From: CAZGAH01 sp964523295
GTDB lineage: Bacteria; Desulfobacterota; Desulfovibrionia; Desulfovibrionales; Desulfovibrionaceae
Reading direction: 5' to 3'
Length of the DNA stretch: 64,000 nt
Assembly: GCA_964523295.1 (NCBI GenBank)
Contig: CAZGAH010000008.1
Location: 1-64,000, forward strand
The notes under the pieces are model-generated. The model did no database searches. It saw only the letters and a list, made by a program, of their open reading frames with translations, and was not told the DNA's origin. Made by a program: the position numbers and the translations under genes. Shown here piece after piece: positions 8,496 to 17,308 of the stretch; position 1 is the first letter of the stretch; each line of letters opens with the position of its first letter.

Positions 8496-10244
8496 ATGAA
8501 CAAGCACAGCGGCGACCTGGCGCCAGCCCTCGGACAGGCCGGAGTAGAAGAACAGCCCTCCCGCTATCGCAGTCTGCAACGTAATATAATCCTGCTCGTC
8601 ATTGGCGTCTCGTTGGCCCCTCTGCTCTTCATCAGTGGCGTACTGTTCTACTCGTATCATATAGTTTATACGGAAAAAACAATTGCACACATCGAGGAGC
8701 TGGTAGAACGCAAGAAAGGGGAAATCGATCTGTTTCTCAGCAACAATGCCCAAGTCATCGCGATGCAGGCCGAGTCCTACGATTACGATACGCTGAGCAG
8801 CGATGCCTTTCTTCAGGAGCGGCTGAAAAAACTCAAGAAGGTCTATTCCACCTTTTTCGTGGATCTGGGCGTGGTCGACGCCTCGGGCACGCAGGTGGCC
8901 TATGCCGGGCCGTATCACCTGGCCGACGCCTCGTACGCCGACGCGGACTGGTACCCCAAGGCTATGCAGACGGAAATCTTCGTCAGCGATGTTTTTTCGG
9001 GAATCCGCGGCGTGCCGCATTTCATCGTCACCGCGCGCGGTATCCATGCCGGCCGGCCCTGGCTCCTGCGATCCACGGTCGATTTCGCCTCTTTTAACGC
9101 TGTAGTGCGTGACGTGCAGTTGGGCAAGACCGGCCTGGCCTTTATCATCAACCGGGAAGGAGAATTCCAGACCGATCTGCGACCGGGGGAATCCATCAAT
9201 CTTGCTGCGCTCAAGGATCTGTTGGCTTTGAATTACGACAACGGGCAGCCAAAGTATTTAGAAAAAAAGGATTCCAACGGGATTGAATACCTCTACGTCT
9301 CGACGACGTTGAAAAGTAGCGAATGGATTCTGGTCTACCAGCAAAAAACGGACGATGCGCTTCTCCATCTTTACAACGCGCGAAAACTCGCTCTTCTCAT
9401 TCTGATCATCGGCGGCACGGGCATCGTGGTCACCGCTGTCTATCTCACCCGGAGGACGGTAAAACGCCTTGATCAATTCGAATACAAGCAAGACGTGATG
9501 GAAAAACAGGTTGTGGAGACGAGCAAGCTGGCGGCCATAGGTGAGCTTGCGGCGGGCATCGCCCACGAAATCAACAACCCGGTGGCGATCATGATCGAGG
9601 AAGCCGGCTGGGTCGAGGACCTGCTGGACGAGGAACGGAAGGAAGATATCAGGAACTTCGGCGATATGACCCGGGCGCTCAAGGAAATTGCCGTACAGGG
9701 ACGACGATGCAAGGACATCACCCACAAACTGCTCAGCTTCGCCCGACGCACGGATCCACGGCAGGTGGACGTGAACATCAACGAGATGGTGGAGGAGGTG
9801 GTCGGCCTGACCACCCAGCGGGCGAGGTATCAGAACGTCACCCTTGAGACCTGTCTGGGGGAGGATCTGCCCAAAGTCTGCATGGCGCCGACCGAACTAC
9901 AGCAGATCATCCTCAACCTGGTCAACAACGCCATCGATGCGAGCGACAAGGACGCCGGCTCCGTTGTCATAACCACGCGACTGACCGAAGACTTCGTGAT
10001 CCTGGAAGTATGCGACAACGGCTCGGGAATACCCCCTGCAATCATGAACAGGATTTTTGAGCCATTCTTCACGACCAAACCGGTTGGCAAGGGCACGGGC
10101 CTGGGCCTGTCCATTTGCTACGGCATCGTCAACAAGCTCGGAGGCGATATTGTCGTGCGCAGCCAGACCGGCGCGGGAGCAACCTTTGAAGTAAGGCTGC
10201 CGTACAAACACTGTCAGGTCCCGACGGAGCAGCCCCCGGCCTGA
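8496..10244 (+). CDS. Membrane sensor histidine kinase with periplasmic double-Cache domain
   Basis: This protein of 582 residues has a TM segment at about 30-52 (NIILLVIGVSLAPLLFISGV). A periplasmic dCache-type sensor follows (about 55-290, with WYPKAMQTEIFVSDVFSG and GKTGLAFIINREGEF), then a second TM (about 297-315). A short linker with no clear HAMP leads to a HisKA domain with phosphoacceptor His357 in GELAAGIAHEINNPVA. The HATPase domain has NLVNNAIDAS (N box), CDNGSGIP (G1), FEPFFTTKPVGKGTGLGLS (F and G2). Such Cache sensors usually bind small carboxylates or amino acids, which would fit the DASS transporter in front. Two receiver proteins follow on the same strand and are the likely phosphotransfer partners. 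Confidence 0.92.
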   Translation: MNKHSGDLAPALGQAGVEEQPSRYRSLQRNIILLVIGVSLAPLLFISGVLFYSYHIVYTEKTIAHIEELVERKKGEIDLFLSNNAQVIAMQAESYDYDTLSSDAFLQERLKKLKKVYSTFFVDLGVVDASGTQVAYAGPYHLADASYADADWYPKAMQTEIFVSDVFSGIRGVPHFIVTARGIHAGRPWLLRSTVDFASFNAVVRDVQLGKTGLAFIINREGEFQTDLRPGESINLAALKDLLALNYDNGQPKYLEKKDSNGIEYLYVSTTLKSSEWILVYQQKTDDALLHLYNARKLALLILIIGGTGIVVTAVYLTRRTVKRLDQFEYKQDVMEKQVVETSKLAAIGELAAGIAHEINNPVAIMIEEAGWVEDLLDEERKEDIRNFGDMTRALKEIAVQGRRCKDITHKLLSFARRTDPRQVDVNINEMVEEVVGLTTQRARYQNVTLETCLGEDLPKVCMAPTELQQIILNLVNNAIDASDKDAGSVVITTRLTEDFVILEVCDNGSGIPPAIMNRIFEPFFTTKPVGKGTGLGLSICYGIVNKLGGDIVVRSQTGAGATFEVRLPYKHCQVPTEQPPA

Positions 10245-10344
10245 GCCGGCGAGGCGCATATCCAAATCTGACGCCGCTATCGGCAAAAGAGAACAGAGAG
10301 TCACCAGGTACACTGACACTAACGCCCACAGGGAGGAGGACGCG

Positions 10345-10776
10345 ATGAAAATTGCCAAGGTTCTTTTAGTTGACGATGAAGACGGTTTCCTGGATGTTAT
10401 GACCCGCCGCCTGGAGAAACGCGATCTGGAAATCCAGACAGCGAACAGCGGCGAAAAAGCCCTGGCCATGCTCGGGGGGGATCACGGCATCGACGTAGTC
10501 ATCCTTGACGTCAAGATGCCGGTCATGGACGGCATCCAGGCCCTGCGAGAAATCAAGAAGGCCTGCCCCCTGGTGGAAGTAGTCATGCTGACTGGTCACG
10601 CCACAGTCGAGACCGCCATCGAGGGGATGCGCCACGGCGCGTTCGACTATCTGATGAAACCCTGCGACATTGAACAGTTGGTCCGCAAAGTGGCCGAGGC
10701 CAAGGAAAAACGCGACAAGCATCAGGAGAAGATCCTGCAGGCCCAGATGCGCGAGATTACCGGCCGCATGGTCTGA
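10345..10776 (+). CDS. Receiver-only response regulator (first of a pair)
   Basis: A single REC domain with a helical tail, 143 residues. It shows LLVDDEDGF (acidic pocket), phosphoacceptor Asp55 in VVILDVKMPVMDG, Thr83 in MLTGHAT and Lys105 in YLMKPCD. There is no DNA-binding or enzymatic output domain. The charged tail from about 112 onward (KEKRDKHQEKILQAQM) may be a coiled coil. GGAGGA precedes the start. It lies 100 bases after the histidine kinase and is presumably its partner, acting by protein contact or in a relay. Confidence 0.9.
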   Translation: MKIAKVLLVDDEDGFLDVMTRRLEKRDLEIQTANSGEKALAMLGGDHGIDVVILDVKMPVMDGIQALREIKKACPLVEVVMLTGHATVETAIEGMRHGAFDYLMKPCDIEQLVRKVAEAKEKRDKHQEKILQAQMREITGRMV

Positions 10777-10786
10777 CGGATTCGCT

Positions 10787-11182
10787 ATGGCAAATGCAAC
10801 AGCCCCCTCCCTGAGCGTCCTGCTGGTTGACGATGAAGTTTCGTACGTCGACGTGCTGGCGCGAAGACTTTCCAAACGCGGCATCGAGGCCTGCCCGGCC
10901 ACCAGCGGCCAACAGGCTATACAGATTCTACGCACACGCGATTTCGATGTCGCGGTCATCGATCTGAAAATGGAGCGCATGGATGGCCTGGAGCTGCTCA
11001 AGGTGCTGAAAAAGCTGGTTCCGGAAATGCAGGTCATCATACTATCCGGTCACGGTGGCGAGGCCGAGGCCAGGCAGTCGATACTTGCGGGCGCGTACGA
11101 CTACATCGTCAAGCCCTGCGAACTCACTGATCTGGTAGAAAAAATCATCAAGGCAGCGAACGCCGGACGCCCGGCGCTCTGA
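10787..11182 (+). CDS. Receiver-only response regulator (second of a pair)
   Basis: A single REC domain of 131 residues: LLVDDEVSY, phosphoacceptor Asp59 in VAVIDLKMERMDG, Ser87 in ILSGHGG and Lys109 in YIVKPCE. No output domain is present. It starts ten bases after the first receiver gene ends and so is translated from the same message. The two receivers are similar in layout and may be an old duplication. One may be a phosphate sink for the other, but that is inference. The ATG at 10787 was preferred over in-frame starts inside the preceding gene. Confidence 0.88.
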   Translation: MANATAPSLSVLLVDDEVSYVDVLARRLSKRGIEACPATSGQQAIQILRTRDFDVAVIDLKMERMDGLELLKVLKKLVPEMQVIILSGHGGEAEARQSILAGAYDYIVKPCELTDLVEKIIKAANAGRPAL

Positions 11183-11193
11183 TTGCTAACAAT

Positions 11194-11221
11194 CCAGGGG
11201 CTGGCGACTGCCGGCCTCTGG
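11194..11221 (+). terminator. GC-rich hairpin after the response regulator pair
   Basis: CCAGGGGCTGG (11194-11204) pairs with CCGGCCTCTGG (11211-11221) in an eleven-pair stem containing two G-U pairs and a six-base loop, twelve bases after the stop. There is no U-run, so it may only be a processing or attenuation structure. Confidence 0.35.
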
Positions 11222-11289
11222 TTGCGCTACGGTATAACCCGGGCCAATGCCAGGCCTTTTCCGACAACTCCTTTTCACGAGGCGACCTG

Positions 11290-12747
11290 ATGAAATACCT
11301 GACAAGGCTCAAAGAAAGCATCATCACCCGCGTGAACGTCAGTCTCGAGGAATTCGGCTTCGACGTGGGACCCTACGTACGCAGAATCATCAAACCCCAG
11401 CACTATACCGACTTCTACGCCTTTTACGGTTTGACCACGCAGCACCCGCACCTGTTCCAGTTCAGCAATTCCAGTCTGGCCGGCAGCTACTTTCTGGGAA
11501 AGAGCNNNNNNNNNNGCATCGTCAAATACGCCATTCTGTACAAAAGCGACATCCGGGGCGACGAACTCAAGTCCAGGCAGGATCCGTGCGTCATCGCCGG
11601 TCGTCCGGTCCGGCTGCACGACGACGAAGTCATCGACATCAGCGATTCCTTTCTCATCAAGACGCTGGTGCATAACAAAAGCCACGACCCGACCAGCCCC
11701 GAGCGTTTCAGCATCGCCAACACCGTGTCCATGCACTACGCGAACATCCACGGCGCGCCCTCGCGCGGCTGCTGCCTGTTTCCCTTCGCCACGGTCGATC
11801 TGACAACCATGCACGAGTCTATCGTCGGGGCTTACGCCTACGTACAGGTCGGCGAATTCTCCCACATGAACATCCAGCCCGGCCAGATATGGATCCGCTC
11901 TAACGACGATTTCGATTTCAATTATGTCTATGATCCGGACGTATTGAAAAAATATATCCGCGTCGTCCCCGGGAAAAAGCCCAGCGGGGCGTTCATGGAC
12001 TTTGTCGAGGAGCGCAAGACGGACTTCGTTCGTGTCTTTGGTTTTCTCTACGCAACCGAACCTGACGTCATCCCGCGCGGCAGTTTCATCAGCCGCTATT
12101 GTGTCTTGCGGGGCAACACCCACGTGGACGAAAACGTGCTCGTGGCGCAGCGCTCCTACCTGGAAAACGCCTGGCTCGGCAAAGGAGCCAATGCCCAGGA
12201 AAACTGCTACATCATCAACTCGCGATTGGAAGGTTTCAACGTCACAGCACACGGCGGCAAGATCATCCACTCCAGGCTGGGGAAACACGTCTTCGTGGGT
12301 TTCAATTCCTTCCTGCGCGGCAGCGAAAAGAATCCTCTCGTTGTCGGGCAAGGCAGCATCGTCATGCCACACACGATCATGGATCTCGACGAACCGCTTG
12401 AGGTTCCGGCCGAGCACGTGGTCTGGGGCTACGTCCGCAACCAGGATGATTTGCGGACCAACAGCGTGGCCATTTCCGATCTTATCAAGGTCGACGGAGA
12501 GCTGAAGCGCGGGGCGATGACCTTTCGCGGCTCAGGCGATTGTTTCATCAAGGCCTTTCTGAATCGCATCCACCACATCCTGGAGGCCAACGGCGCCTAC
12601 TTCAACGGCTCCAGCAATCACGGACACGCACAAAAAACGCAAAATATTTCCTATAACATTATCCAACCTTATTCTGACGGCGACTATAAAGGCATTTATC
12701 CAACTATACTGATTAATCCCATGCCACCATCCGGCCGCAACTGGTGA
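11290..12747 (+). CDS. Left-handed beta-helix (hexapeptide-repeat) transferase-like protein
   Basis: About 485 residues, with a 10-N assembly gap at 11506-11515 that keeps the frame. The middle and C-terminal parts show imperfect hexapeptide periodicity with repeated V/I at turns (GSFISRYCVLRGNTHVDENVL; GKIIHSRLGKHVFVGFNSFL; VVGQGSIVMPHTIMD), as in UDP-sugar acyl- and uridylyl-transferase beta-helices. There is no N-terminal nucleotidyltransferase signature. I do not recognise a specific function. It may be an acyltransferase or a sugar-nucleotide-handling protein. It lies downstream of the two-component genes in the same direction, and the next 412 bases are non-coding. Confidence 0.65.
   Translation: MKYLTRLKESIITRVNVSLEEFGFDVGPYVRRIIKPQHYTDFYAFYGLTTQHPHLFQFSNSSLAGSYFLGKSXXXXIVKYAILYKSDIRGDELKSRQDPCVIAGRPVRLHDDEVIDISDSFLIKTLVHNKSHDPTSPERFSIANTVSMHYANIHGAPSRGCCLFPFATVDLTTMHESIVGAYAYVQVGEFSHMNIQPGQIWIRSNDDFDFNYVYDPDVLKKYIRVVPGKKPSGAFMDFVEERKTDFVRVFGFLYATEPDVIPRGSFISRYCVLRGNTHVDENVLVAQRSYLENAWLGKGANAQENCYIINSRLEGFNVTAHGGKIIHSRLGKHVFVGFNSFLRGSEKNPLVVGQGSIVMPHTIMDLDEPLEVPAEHVVWGYVRNQDDLRTNSVAISDLIKVDGELKRGAMTFRGSGDCFIKAFLNRIHHILEANGAYFNGSSNHGHAQKTQNISYNIIQPYSDGDYKGIYPTILINPMPPSGRNW
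11506..11515. other. Assembly gap (10 N)
   Basis: Nominal gap inside the beta-helix protein gene. The reading frame is the same on both sides. Confidence 0.99.
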
Positions 12748-13159
12748 CGTTGATGATCAATCTGCACTCGTTGTCCACAACCAGGCGGCCAGGACATCGA
12801 ATGCAAATGGAGTGATTCTTCAAGAAAATTTATAGAGATTAATATTCTTCGAAACAAAAATTACAGTTGACAACAAACGCGATTGCGATGTAAAAGGGAC
12901 TGAATGCTTCGCCGTGAAGACACTGTTTTGATTGCGCCGTTATGACGGAGAGAAATTAATTGGATGTGTTTCGTTATCGGCATTATGCGAAAGCCCAAGT
13001 CGACAACGAGGCCGATGGAGTTAACGAGAAGGACGCGCCGTCATCAACGTTTTTTTCTTCGGAAAATGTAAAGCTGTATAGCAATGATGTTTTGTCCTGT
13101 AGCACACGTTCGACATCCATCTGCCCGGGACGACGAACAGATATCAAGGGAGTTGTACA
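12748..13159. other. AT-rich intergenic region upstream of the antiporter operon
   Basis: About 410 bases between the beta-helix gene and mrpE, clearly AT-richer than the flanks from 12810 to 12960. It carries the candidate promoter at 12867. No conserved small gene is seen, though a TTG-started frame from 12960 runs into mrpE without family resemblance. The long leader from the promoter to mrpE (about 260 bases) could hold regulatory RNA. Confidence 0.5.
12867..12896 (+). promoter_or_regulatory. Candidate sigma-70 promoter of the antiporter operon
   Basis: Perfect -35 TTGACA at 12867-12872, an 18-base spacer and -10 TAAAAG (four of six) at 12891-12896, in an AT-rich region pointing at the operon. 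Confidence 0.4.
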
Positions 13160-13726
13160 ATGTCTTCGGTCAATGACTCCGCGCATGTAAAACGCAAGCG
13201 GAACGTCCTCTTACCCTCTCGCCCAGGGCTGGCTGACCGGATTTTCAGTTTCACGTTGCGCTTTTTGATTCTCTATGCAACATGGCTGCTCCTGTCAGGC
13301 ATGTACGATCCTTTTCACATGATTCTCGGGGCATTTTGCTGCGTGTTCGTCAACATTCTCTCGACAGGCATGTTTCCTCCGGAGGCACGACGTCTGCGCC
13401 GCGCCAAGCCTTTTATGCGTTGCTTCATCTATATGCCCTGGCTTGTCTGGGAGGTGGCGAAGGCGAATATCCGCATGTTGCGTCTTGCGTTCCACCCTCG
13501 CATCAATGAAGTTATTTCACCGCAAATAGTCACCTTCAAGACCCCCCTGCGATCGAAACTGGCGCTGACGATGCTTGCAAATTCCATCACGCTGACGCCA
13601 GGCACACTCACCATGACCATCGACGAGCGGGGTTACATATCTGTGCACGCCATCGACGATGCTTCAGCTGCCGGAGTCCCGGGAGAGATGGAACGTAAAC
13701 TCATTGCCATATTCGAGGACGACTAA
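13160..13726 (+). CDS. mrpE: Mrp/Mnh-type antiporter subunit E
   Basis: A small inner-membrane subunit of 188 residues. The N-terminal part has three or so TM segments (LRFLILYATWLLLSG; MILGAFCCVFVNILS; FIYMPWLVWEVAKANI), followed by the conserved cytoplasmic domain with LALTMLANSITLTPGTLTM, a signature of the MrpE/MnhE/MbhA family. In the complex this subunit sits beside MrpF and MrpG and is structural. It opens the operon, and its stop overlaps the start of subunit F. Compared with the usual about 160 residues it has a basic N-terminal extension (KRKRNVLLPSRPG). Confidence 0.92.
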   Translation: MSSVNDSAHVKRKRNVLLPSRPGLADRIFSFTLRFLILYATWLLLSGMYDPFHMILGAFCCVFVNILSTGMFPPEARRLRRAKPFMRCFIYMPWLVWEVAKANIRMLRLAFHPRINEVISPQIVTFKTPLRSKLALTMLANSITLTPGTLTMTIDERGYISVHAIDDASAAGVPGEMERKLIAIFEDD

Positions 13727-14004
13727 TGGAACACTTTGTTCTCTTTTCGGGAATATTTCTTGTGGCTCTGATGGCCCTTTCCCTGTACCGCGCGACCGCG
13801 GGTCCGACCACTCTTGATCGTCTGGTGGGCATGAACGCTATCGGCACGAAGACGGTCGTTCTGATTGTCTTCATCGGTTTGATTTTTGATCGCCTTGACA
13901 TGTTCGTGGACATCGCGCTTGCGTACGCGATGCTGAACTTTATCACCGTGCTTGCTGCCAGCCGCTACCTTCACAAAAAGGGACGCCGGGATGCGGCGTA
14001 CTGA
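13726..14004 (+). CDS. mrpF: Mrp/Mnh-type antiporter subunit F
   Basis: A three-TM subunit of 92 residues. The conserved stretch YRATAGPTTLDRLVGMNAIGTKTV and a later LDMFVDIALAYAMLNFITVLA identify MrpF/MnhF (MbhB in the archaeal complex). The start codon overlaps the subunit E stop, which indicates translational coupling. It forms part of the small-subunit bundle that carries the proposed sodium path. Confidence 0.93.
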   Translation: MEHFVLFSGIFLVALMALSLYRATAGPTTLDRLVGMNAIGTKTVVLIVFIGLIFDRLDMFVDIALAYAMLNFITVLAASRYLHKKGRRDAAY

Positions 14005-14022
14005 TCCTCCGGGAGAGAATTC

Positions 14023-14358
14023 ATGTTGACAATTCTGGCTGTCCTCTTCTGTTGTTTGGGGCTGTTGCTCTTTCTGGGCGGCACGATAGGCATTTTGCGG
14101 CTTCCGGACGCGTATTGCCGGATGCACATGAGTGGCAAGCTCGATACACTGGGTTCCATGAGCTTGATGTTCGGTCTGGTTCTGTATTGCTGGGGCGCGG
14201 ATGACCCCATAAGCGCCATTGTCGTCGCCAAGCTGCTGCTTCTTTTGGCCTTCGTTTTTTTGACCAGCCCGACGGCCGCTCACGCCCTGGCCGACGCTGG
14301 CGTACGCGCGGGAAGCCCTATCTGGACGAGGCCTGCCCATAAAAGGAGTTCTCAATGA
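14023..14358 (+). CDS. mrpG: Mrp/Mnh-type antiporter subunit G
   Basis: A three-TM subunit of 111 residues with the MrpG/MnhG signature LFLGGTIGILRLPDAYCRMHMSGKLDTLG, then KLLLLLAFVFLTSPTAAHAL. It corresponds to MbhC of membrane-bound hydrogenases. GGGAGAGAA precedes the start, 18 bases after subunit F. The last codons overlap the next gene by four bases (ATGA). Confidence 0.93.
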   Translation: MLTILAVLFCCLGLLLFLGGTIGILRLPDAYCRMHMSGKLDTLGSMSLMFGLVLYCWGADDPISAIVVAKLLLLLAFVFLTSPTAAHALADAGVRAGSPIWTRPAHKRSSQ

Positions 14359-14600
14359 TCTGGGAAATCAAGCTTGGCGCTCTGATTGTCATCGTCGCCT
14401 GCGCCATCGCGGCCATAAACGTCCGCGATCTTCTGGACGCGACGGTTCTCTTCGGCATCTACAGTTTTATGATGTGCGTCATGTGGCTGGCCATGGGTGC
14501 AGTAGACGTCGGCTTCACCGAAGCAACCATCGGGGCGGGTGTGAGCAGCGCGTTGATGCTTGCGGCGATTTTCCGAACCACCAGGAGGACAAACGATTGA
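14355..14600 (+). CDS. DUF4040 subunit (free-standing C-terminal module of MrpA; MbhD-like)
   Basis: A three-TM protein of 81 residues: IKLGALIVIVACAIAAINVRDLL, AVLFGIYSF-like, then LAMGAVDVGFTEATIGAGVSS. The last stretch is the conserved DVAFTEAaVGAG motif of the DUF4040 domain found at the C-terminus of MrpA or as separate MbhD. It therefore shows that MrpA is split in this operon. It overlaps mrpG by an ATGA start/stop, and its own stop overlaps the next start (TTGA). Confidence 0.88.
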   Translation: MIWEIKLGALIVIVACAIAAINVRDLLDATVLFGIYSFMMCVMWLAMGAVDVGFTEATIGAGVSSALMLAAIFRTTRRTND

Positions 14601-15430
14601 AAAGGACAGCGCTGCTTGTCGTGGTTGTGGCTGGCGCGCTCATGATAGCCTCCACGGCTGACTTCCCGTCGTGGGGCGACGCCAATTCGCCCGCCAGCCT
14701 GAATGTGTCCCGAAGGTACATCGAGAAGGCTTTGGAGGAAACGGCGACACCGAACATCGTTACTGCGGTTCTCGCCGATTACCGAGGTTTTGACACGCTT
14801 CTGGAAACTGTGGTGGTGTTCACGGCTGCTCTGGCCTGCTTTCTGATTCTACGGCGTCCACCGATCGAGTGCGTGCCGGAGAGGTACCACTATCGGCATA
14901 TTTCGACCGGACTGGTTATTCGAAAGCGCAACAAGGCCCATCTTCCCGAAAAGGAAGCCGACTTCGAGAGAATCGACTCCGACTGGACACCAAGCGACAT
15001 TGTAGTCGTCACAATTTGCCGCATCATCATCCCCTTTCTCCAAATCTACGCTCTCTATGTGCTCGCGCACGGTCACTACAGCCCTGGTGGCGGATTTCAA
15101 GGCGGTGTCATTTTCGCCGCAAGCTACGTGCTGCTGGCGATATCTGAAAATCTGAGAACCATGTTGGCCCGATTGACAGAACGCGCCATGCACCTTCTCG
15201 TCGTTTCCGGGGTAATGATCTATTTCGGCGTCGGGCTGCTGGCATTGAACACTGGCGCAAGTTTTATGGACTATGGCGGACTCTCTGGCATTCTGGGCAT
15301 GTCGCTGGCCAGTGGGCATTCTCTGGGCATTCTGCTTGTCGAAACGGGCGTAGCCATCACCGTAACCACTGCCTTGGTAACCATCTACTCACTGCTCTCC
15401 TCCAACGGCACCGTCACAGAGGGGTTATAA
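14597..15430 (+). CDS. mrpB: Fused MbhE-like/MrpB antiporter subunit
   Basis: 277 residues. The first about 95 form an MbhE-like segment: a TM or signal-like start, then TPNIVTAVLADYRGFDTLLETVVVFTAALACF. From about residue 135 it is an MrpB/MnhB domain with the hallmark GHYSPGGGFQGGVIFAASY and FGVGLLALNTGASFMDYG. A hydrophilic insert of about 40 residues joins the two. I chose the TTG at 14597 because AGGAGG lies just upstream and TTGA overlaps the preceding stop, typical of coupling. Fusion of the MrpA C-terminal segment with MrpB is known in some Mrp operons. Confidence 0.88.
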   Translation: MKRTALLVVVVAGALMIASTADFPSWGDANSPASLNVSRRYIEKALEETATPNIVTAVLADYRGFDTLLETVVVFTAALACFLILRRPPIECVPERYHYRHISTGLVIRKRNKAHLPEKEADFERIDSDWTPSDIVVVTICRIIIPFLQIYALYVLAHGHYSPGGGFQGGVIFAASYVLLAISENLRTMLARLTERAMHLLVVSGVMIYFGVGLLALNTGASFMDYGGLSGILGMSLASGHSLGILLVETGVAITVTTALVTIYSLLSSNGTVTEGL

Positions 15431-15434
15431 AACA

Positions 15435-15833
15435 ATGGATGAGTTCTTGACGCAATTGACGACGAAGTACAATTATTGGGCTTACATCGTGATCATGATG
15501 ACAGGTCTGTATGCTCTGATTGCCAAGCGTAATCTCATTAAAAAGTTGATAGGACTTGGGATTTTCCAGACATCAATCATGCTGTTTTATGTTGCAATAG
15601 GGTCCAAAGAAGGTGCCAACATCCCCATTCTGGTAGAAAATACGGCAAGTTTGGTTGAAGCTGGCGACTACATCAATCCACTTCCCCATGTGCTGATGCT
15701 GACGGCGATTGTCGTCTCGGTTGCTACCCTCGGCGTGGCGCTCTCACTCGTCCAACGTCTCTACGATGCGTACGGCACGATTGAGGAAGACGAGCTTCTC
15801 GAACAGATCAGGAGCGAACAACGCCATGCATGA
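15435..15833 (+). CDS. mrpC: Mrp/Mnh-type antiporter subunit C (NuoK-like)
   Basis: 132 residues, three TM segments, homologous to complex I NuoK. It shows WAYIVIMMTGLYALIAKRNLIKKLIGLGIFQTSIMLFYVAIG and DYINPLPHVLMLTAIVVSVATLGVALSL, with the conserved PLPHvLmLTaIVVsva block. In complex I and Mrp the NuoK/MrpC glutamates or their replacements line the proton path. It starts four bases after mrpB and overlaps the next gene by eight bases. Confidence 0.93.
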   Translation: MDEFLTQLTTKYNYWAYIVIMMTGLYALIAKRNLIKKLIGLGIFQTSIMLFYVAIGSKEGANIPILVENTASLVEAGDYINPLPHVLMLTAIVVSVATLGVALSLVQRLYDAYGTIEEDELLEQIRSEQRHA

Positions 15834-17295
15834 CGTTATCCTGCCCCTCCTTCTGCTGCTGACCGGCGCCTTTCTCTCCGCACTTCTCGGCAGAATTCGC
15901 CCGGCGCTTTCCTATCCCGTCGGAGTGCTCGCGCTCGTTCTCGCGGTCTTTTATTCCTTAAGCACGTTATTCGGGGTTTTGCATTCCGGGCCGGTTACGT
16001 ATTTGTTAGGCGGTTGGGCGCCTCCGTGGGGCATTGCCTTCGAGGTTGACGAATTGAGCGCGGCCATGATGGTTTTAATCTCTCTTTCGTCCCTGATCGC
16101 TTTTGTTACCTTCAGGGACGAGATTCTCGCCAACACGGCAGAAAAAACAGCAGCCTTCGTGACGCTGTCCATGCTGACGGTTGCAGGACACATTGGCATC
16201 GTCGCCACCGGCGACCTGTTCAACCTTTATGTGCTCATCGAGGTTTCCGCCCTGAGCGGGTACGCTTTGCTGGGTTTCGGCGCCCGTCGCACCCTGCTGT
16301 CGAGCCTGAACTACCTTTGCATCGGCTCTGTGGGCGCTTCGTTCTATCTGCTCGGCGTAGGCTATCTCTACATGGTGACCGGTTCGCTGAACATCGCCGA
16401 CATCTATACTCTGTTTCAGACAAGCGAGTTGTCGATGTCGCTACGAGCCGCGGTGGCCGTGATCATGCTCGGGCTGTGGGTGAAGATGGCCTTGTTTCCC
16501 TTTCATGGCTGGCTGCCCGGCGCGTACGCATACGGTTCGACGGCCGCTTCAGCGTTGCTTGCGCCCTTGACGACCAAAGTGATGATCTATGTCATGGTCC
16601 GTCTGTTGCTCGACGTTTTTCCAGCGGACTCGCTGATCCCGTCTGCAATCCCGAACATCGCGGTTCCTCTTGCAACGGCGGCCATTCTCGTCGGCTCGCT
16701 CATGGCCTTTCGGCAAAAAAACCAGCGAAAAATGATTTGCTACATTCTTGTCGCGGAAATTGGCTACATGGTCGGCGGAATTTTTATCGGCAACCGTGCA
16801 GCCATGACTGGAGCGGTGCTGCACATTTTCGCCGATTCTCTGATGACGCTGACCATATTCCTTGCCATGGGCAACATCATCAGTCGCCAGGGTTCTTCCG
16901 ACATGACGAAGATGAAGGGACTGTTTAAAACAATGCCCTTCACCATGGCCTGTTTCGTCCTCGGGGCGATGTCCATGATCGGCGTGCCGCCATTTTTTGG
17001 ATTTTTCAGCAAGTGGCAGTTGCTCACCGGCGCCATGCAGGCTGGGCACTACGTGTTCATGGTCGGCCTGATCCTGTCGAGCCTGGTGAACGTCGTGCTT
17101 TTCTTCCGTCTCTTTGAGACGGCGTTTTTTGAGAAACCCGACGAGCCCGAAGCTGCGACCACCTGTCAATGCGAACGCTGGTATCGCGTAATGCCTCTGG
17201 CGGTGGCAGCCTCGCTGCTCGTCCTGGCGGGACTGTCTTCCGGGCTGATCATCGATAAAATCATCGCCCGGATTATTCCTATAACAATCATTTGA
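15826..17295 (+). CDS. mrpD: Mrp/Mbh-type antiporter subunit D (first of three)
   Basis: 489 residues with about 14 TM segments, homologous to NuoN/NuoM/MrpD. The proton-path residues are in place: Glu in DLFNLYVLIEVSALSGYAL, Lys in LWVKMALFPFHGWLPGAYAYG, and the second Lys in ALLAPLTTKVMIYVMV. The ATG at 15826 follows AGGAG and overlaps the mrpC stop, so a longer reading was rejected. It has the full set of residues expected of an active antiporter-like channel. Confidence 0.92.
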   Translation: MHDVILPLLLLLTGAFLSALLGRIRPALSYPVGVLALVLAVFYSLSTLFGVLHSGPVTYLLGGWAPPWGIAFEVDELSAAMMVLISLSSLIAFVTFRDEILANTAEKTAAFVTLSMLTVAGHIGIVATGDLFNLYVLIEVSALSGYALLGFGARRTLLSSLNYLCIGSVGASFYLLGVGYLYMVTGSLNIADIYTLFQTSELSMSLRAAVAVIMLGLWVKMALFPFHGWLPGAYAYGSTAASALLAPLTTKVMIYVMVRLLLDVFPADSLIPSAIPNIAVPLATAAILVGSLMAFRQKNQRKMICYILVAEIGYMVGGIFIGNRAAMTGAVLHIFADSLMTLTIFLAMGNIISRQGSSDMTKMKGLFKTMPFTMACFVLGAMSMIGVPPFFGFFSKWQLLTGAMQAGHYVFMVGLILSSLVNVVLFFRLFETAFFEKPDEPEAATTCQCERWYRVMPLAVAASLLVLAGLSSGLIIDKIIARIIPITII

Positions 17296-17308
17296 TTCAG
17301 GGAAGGCC

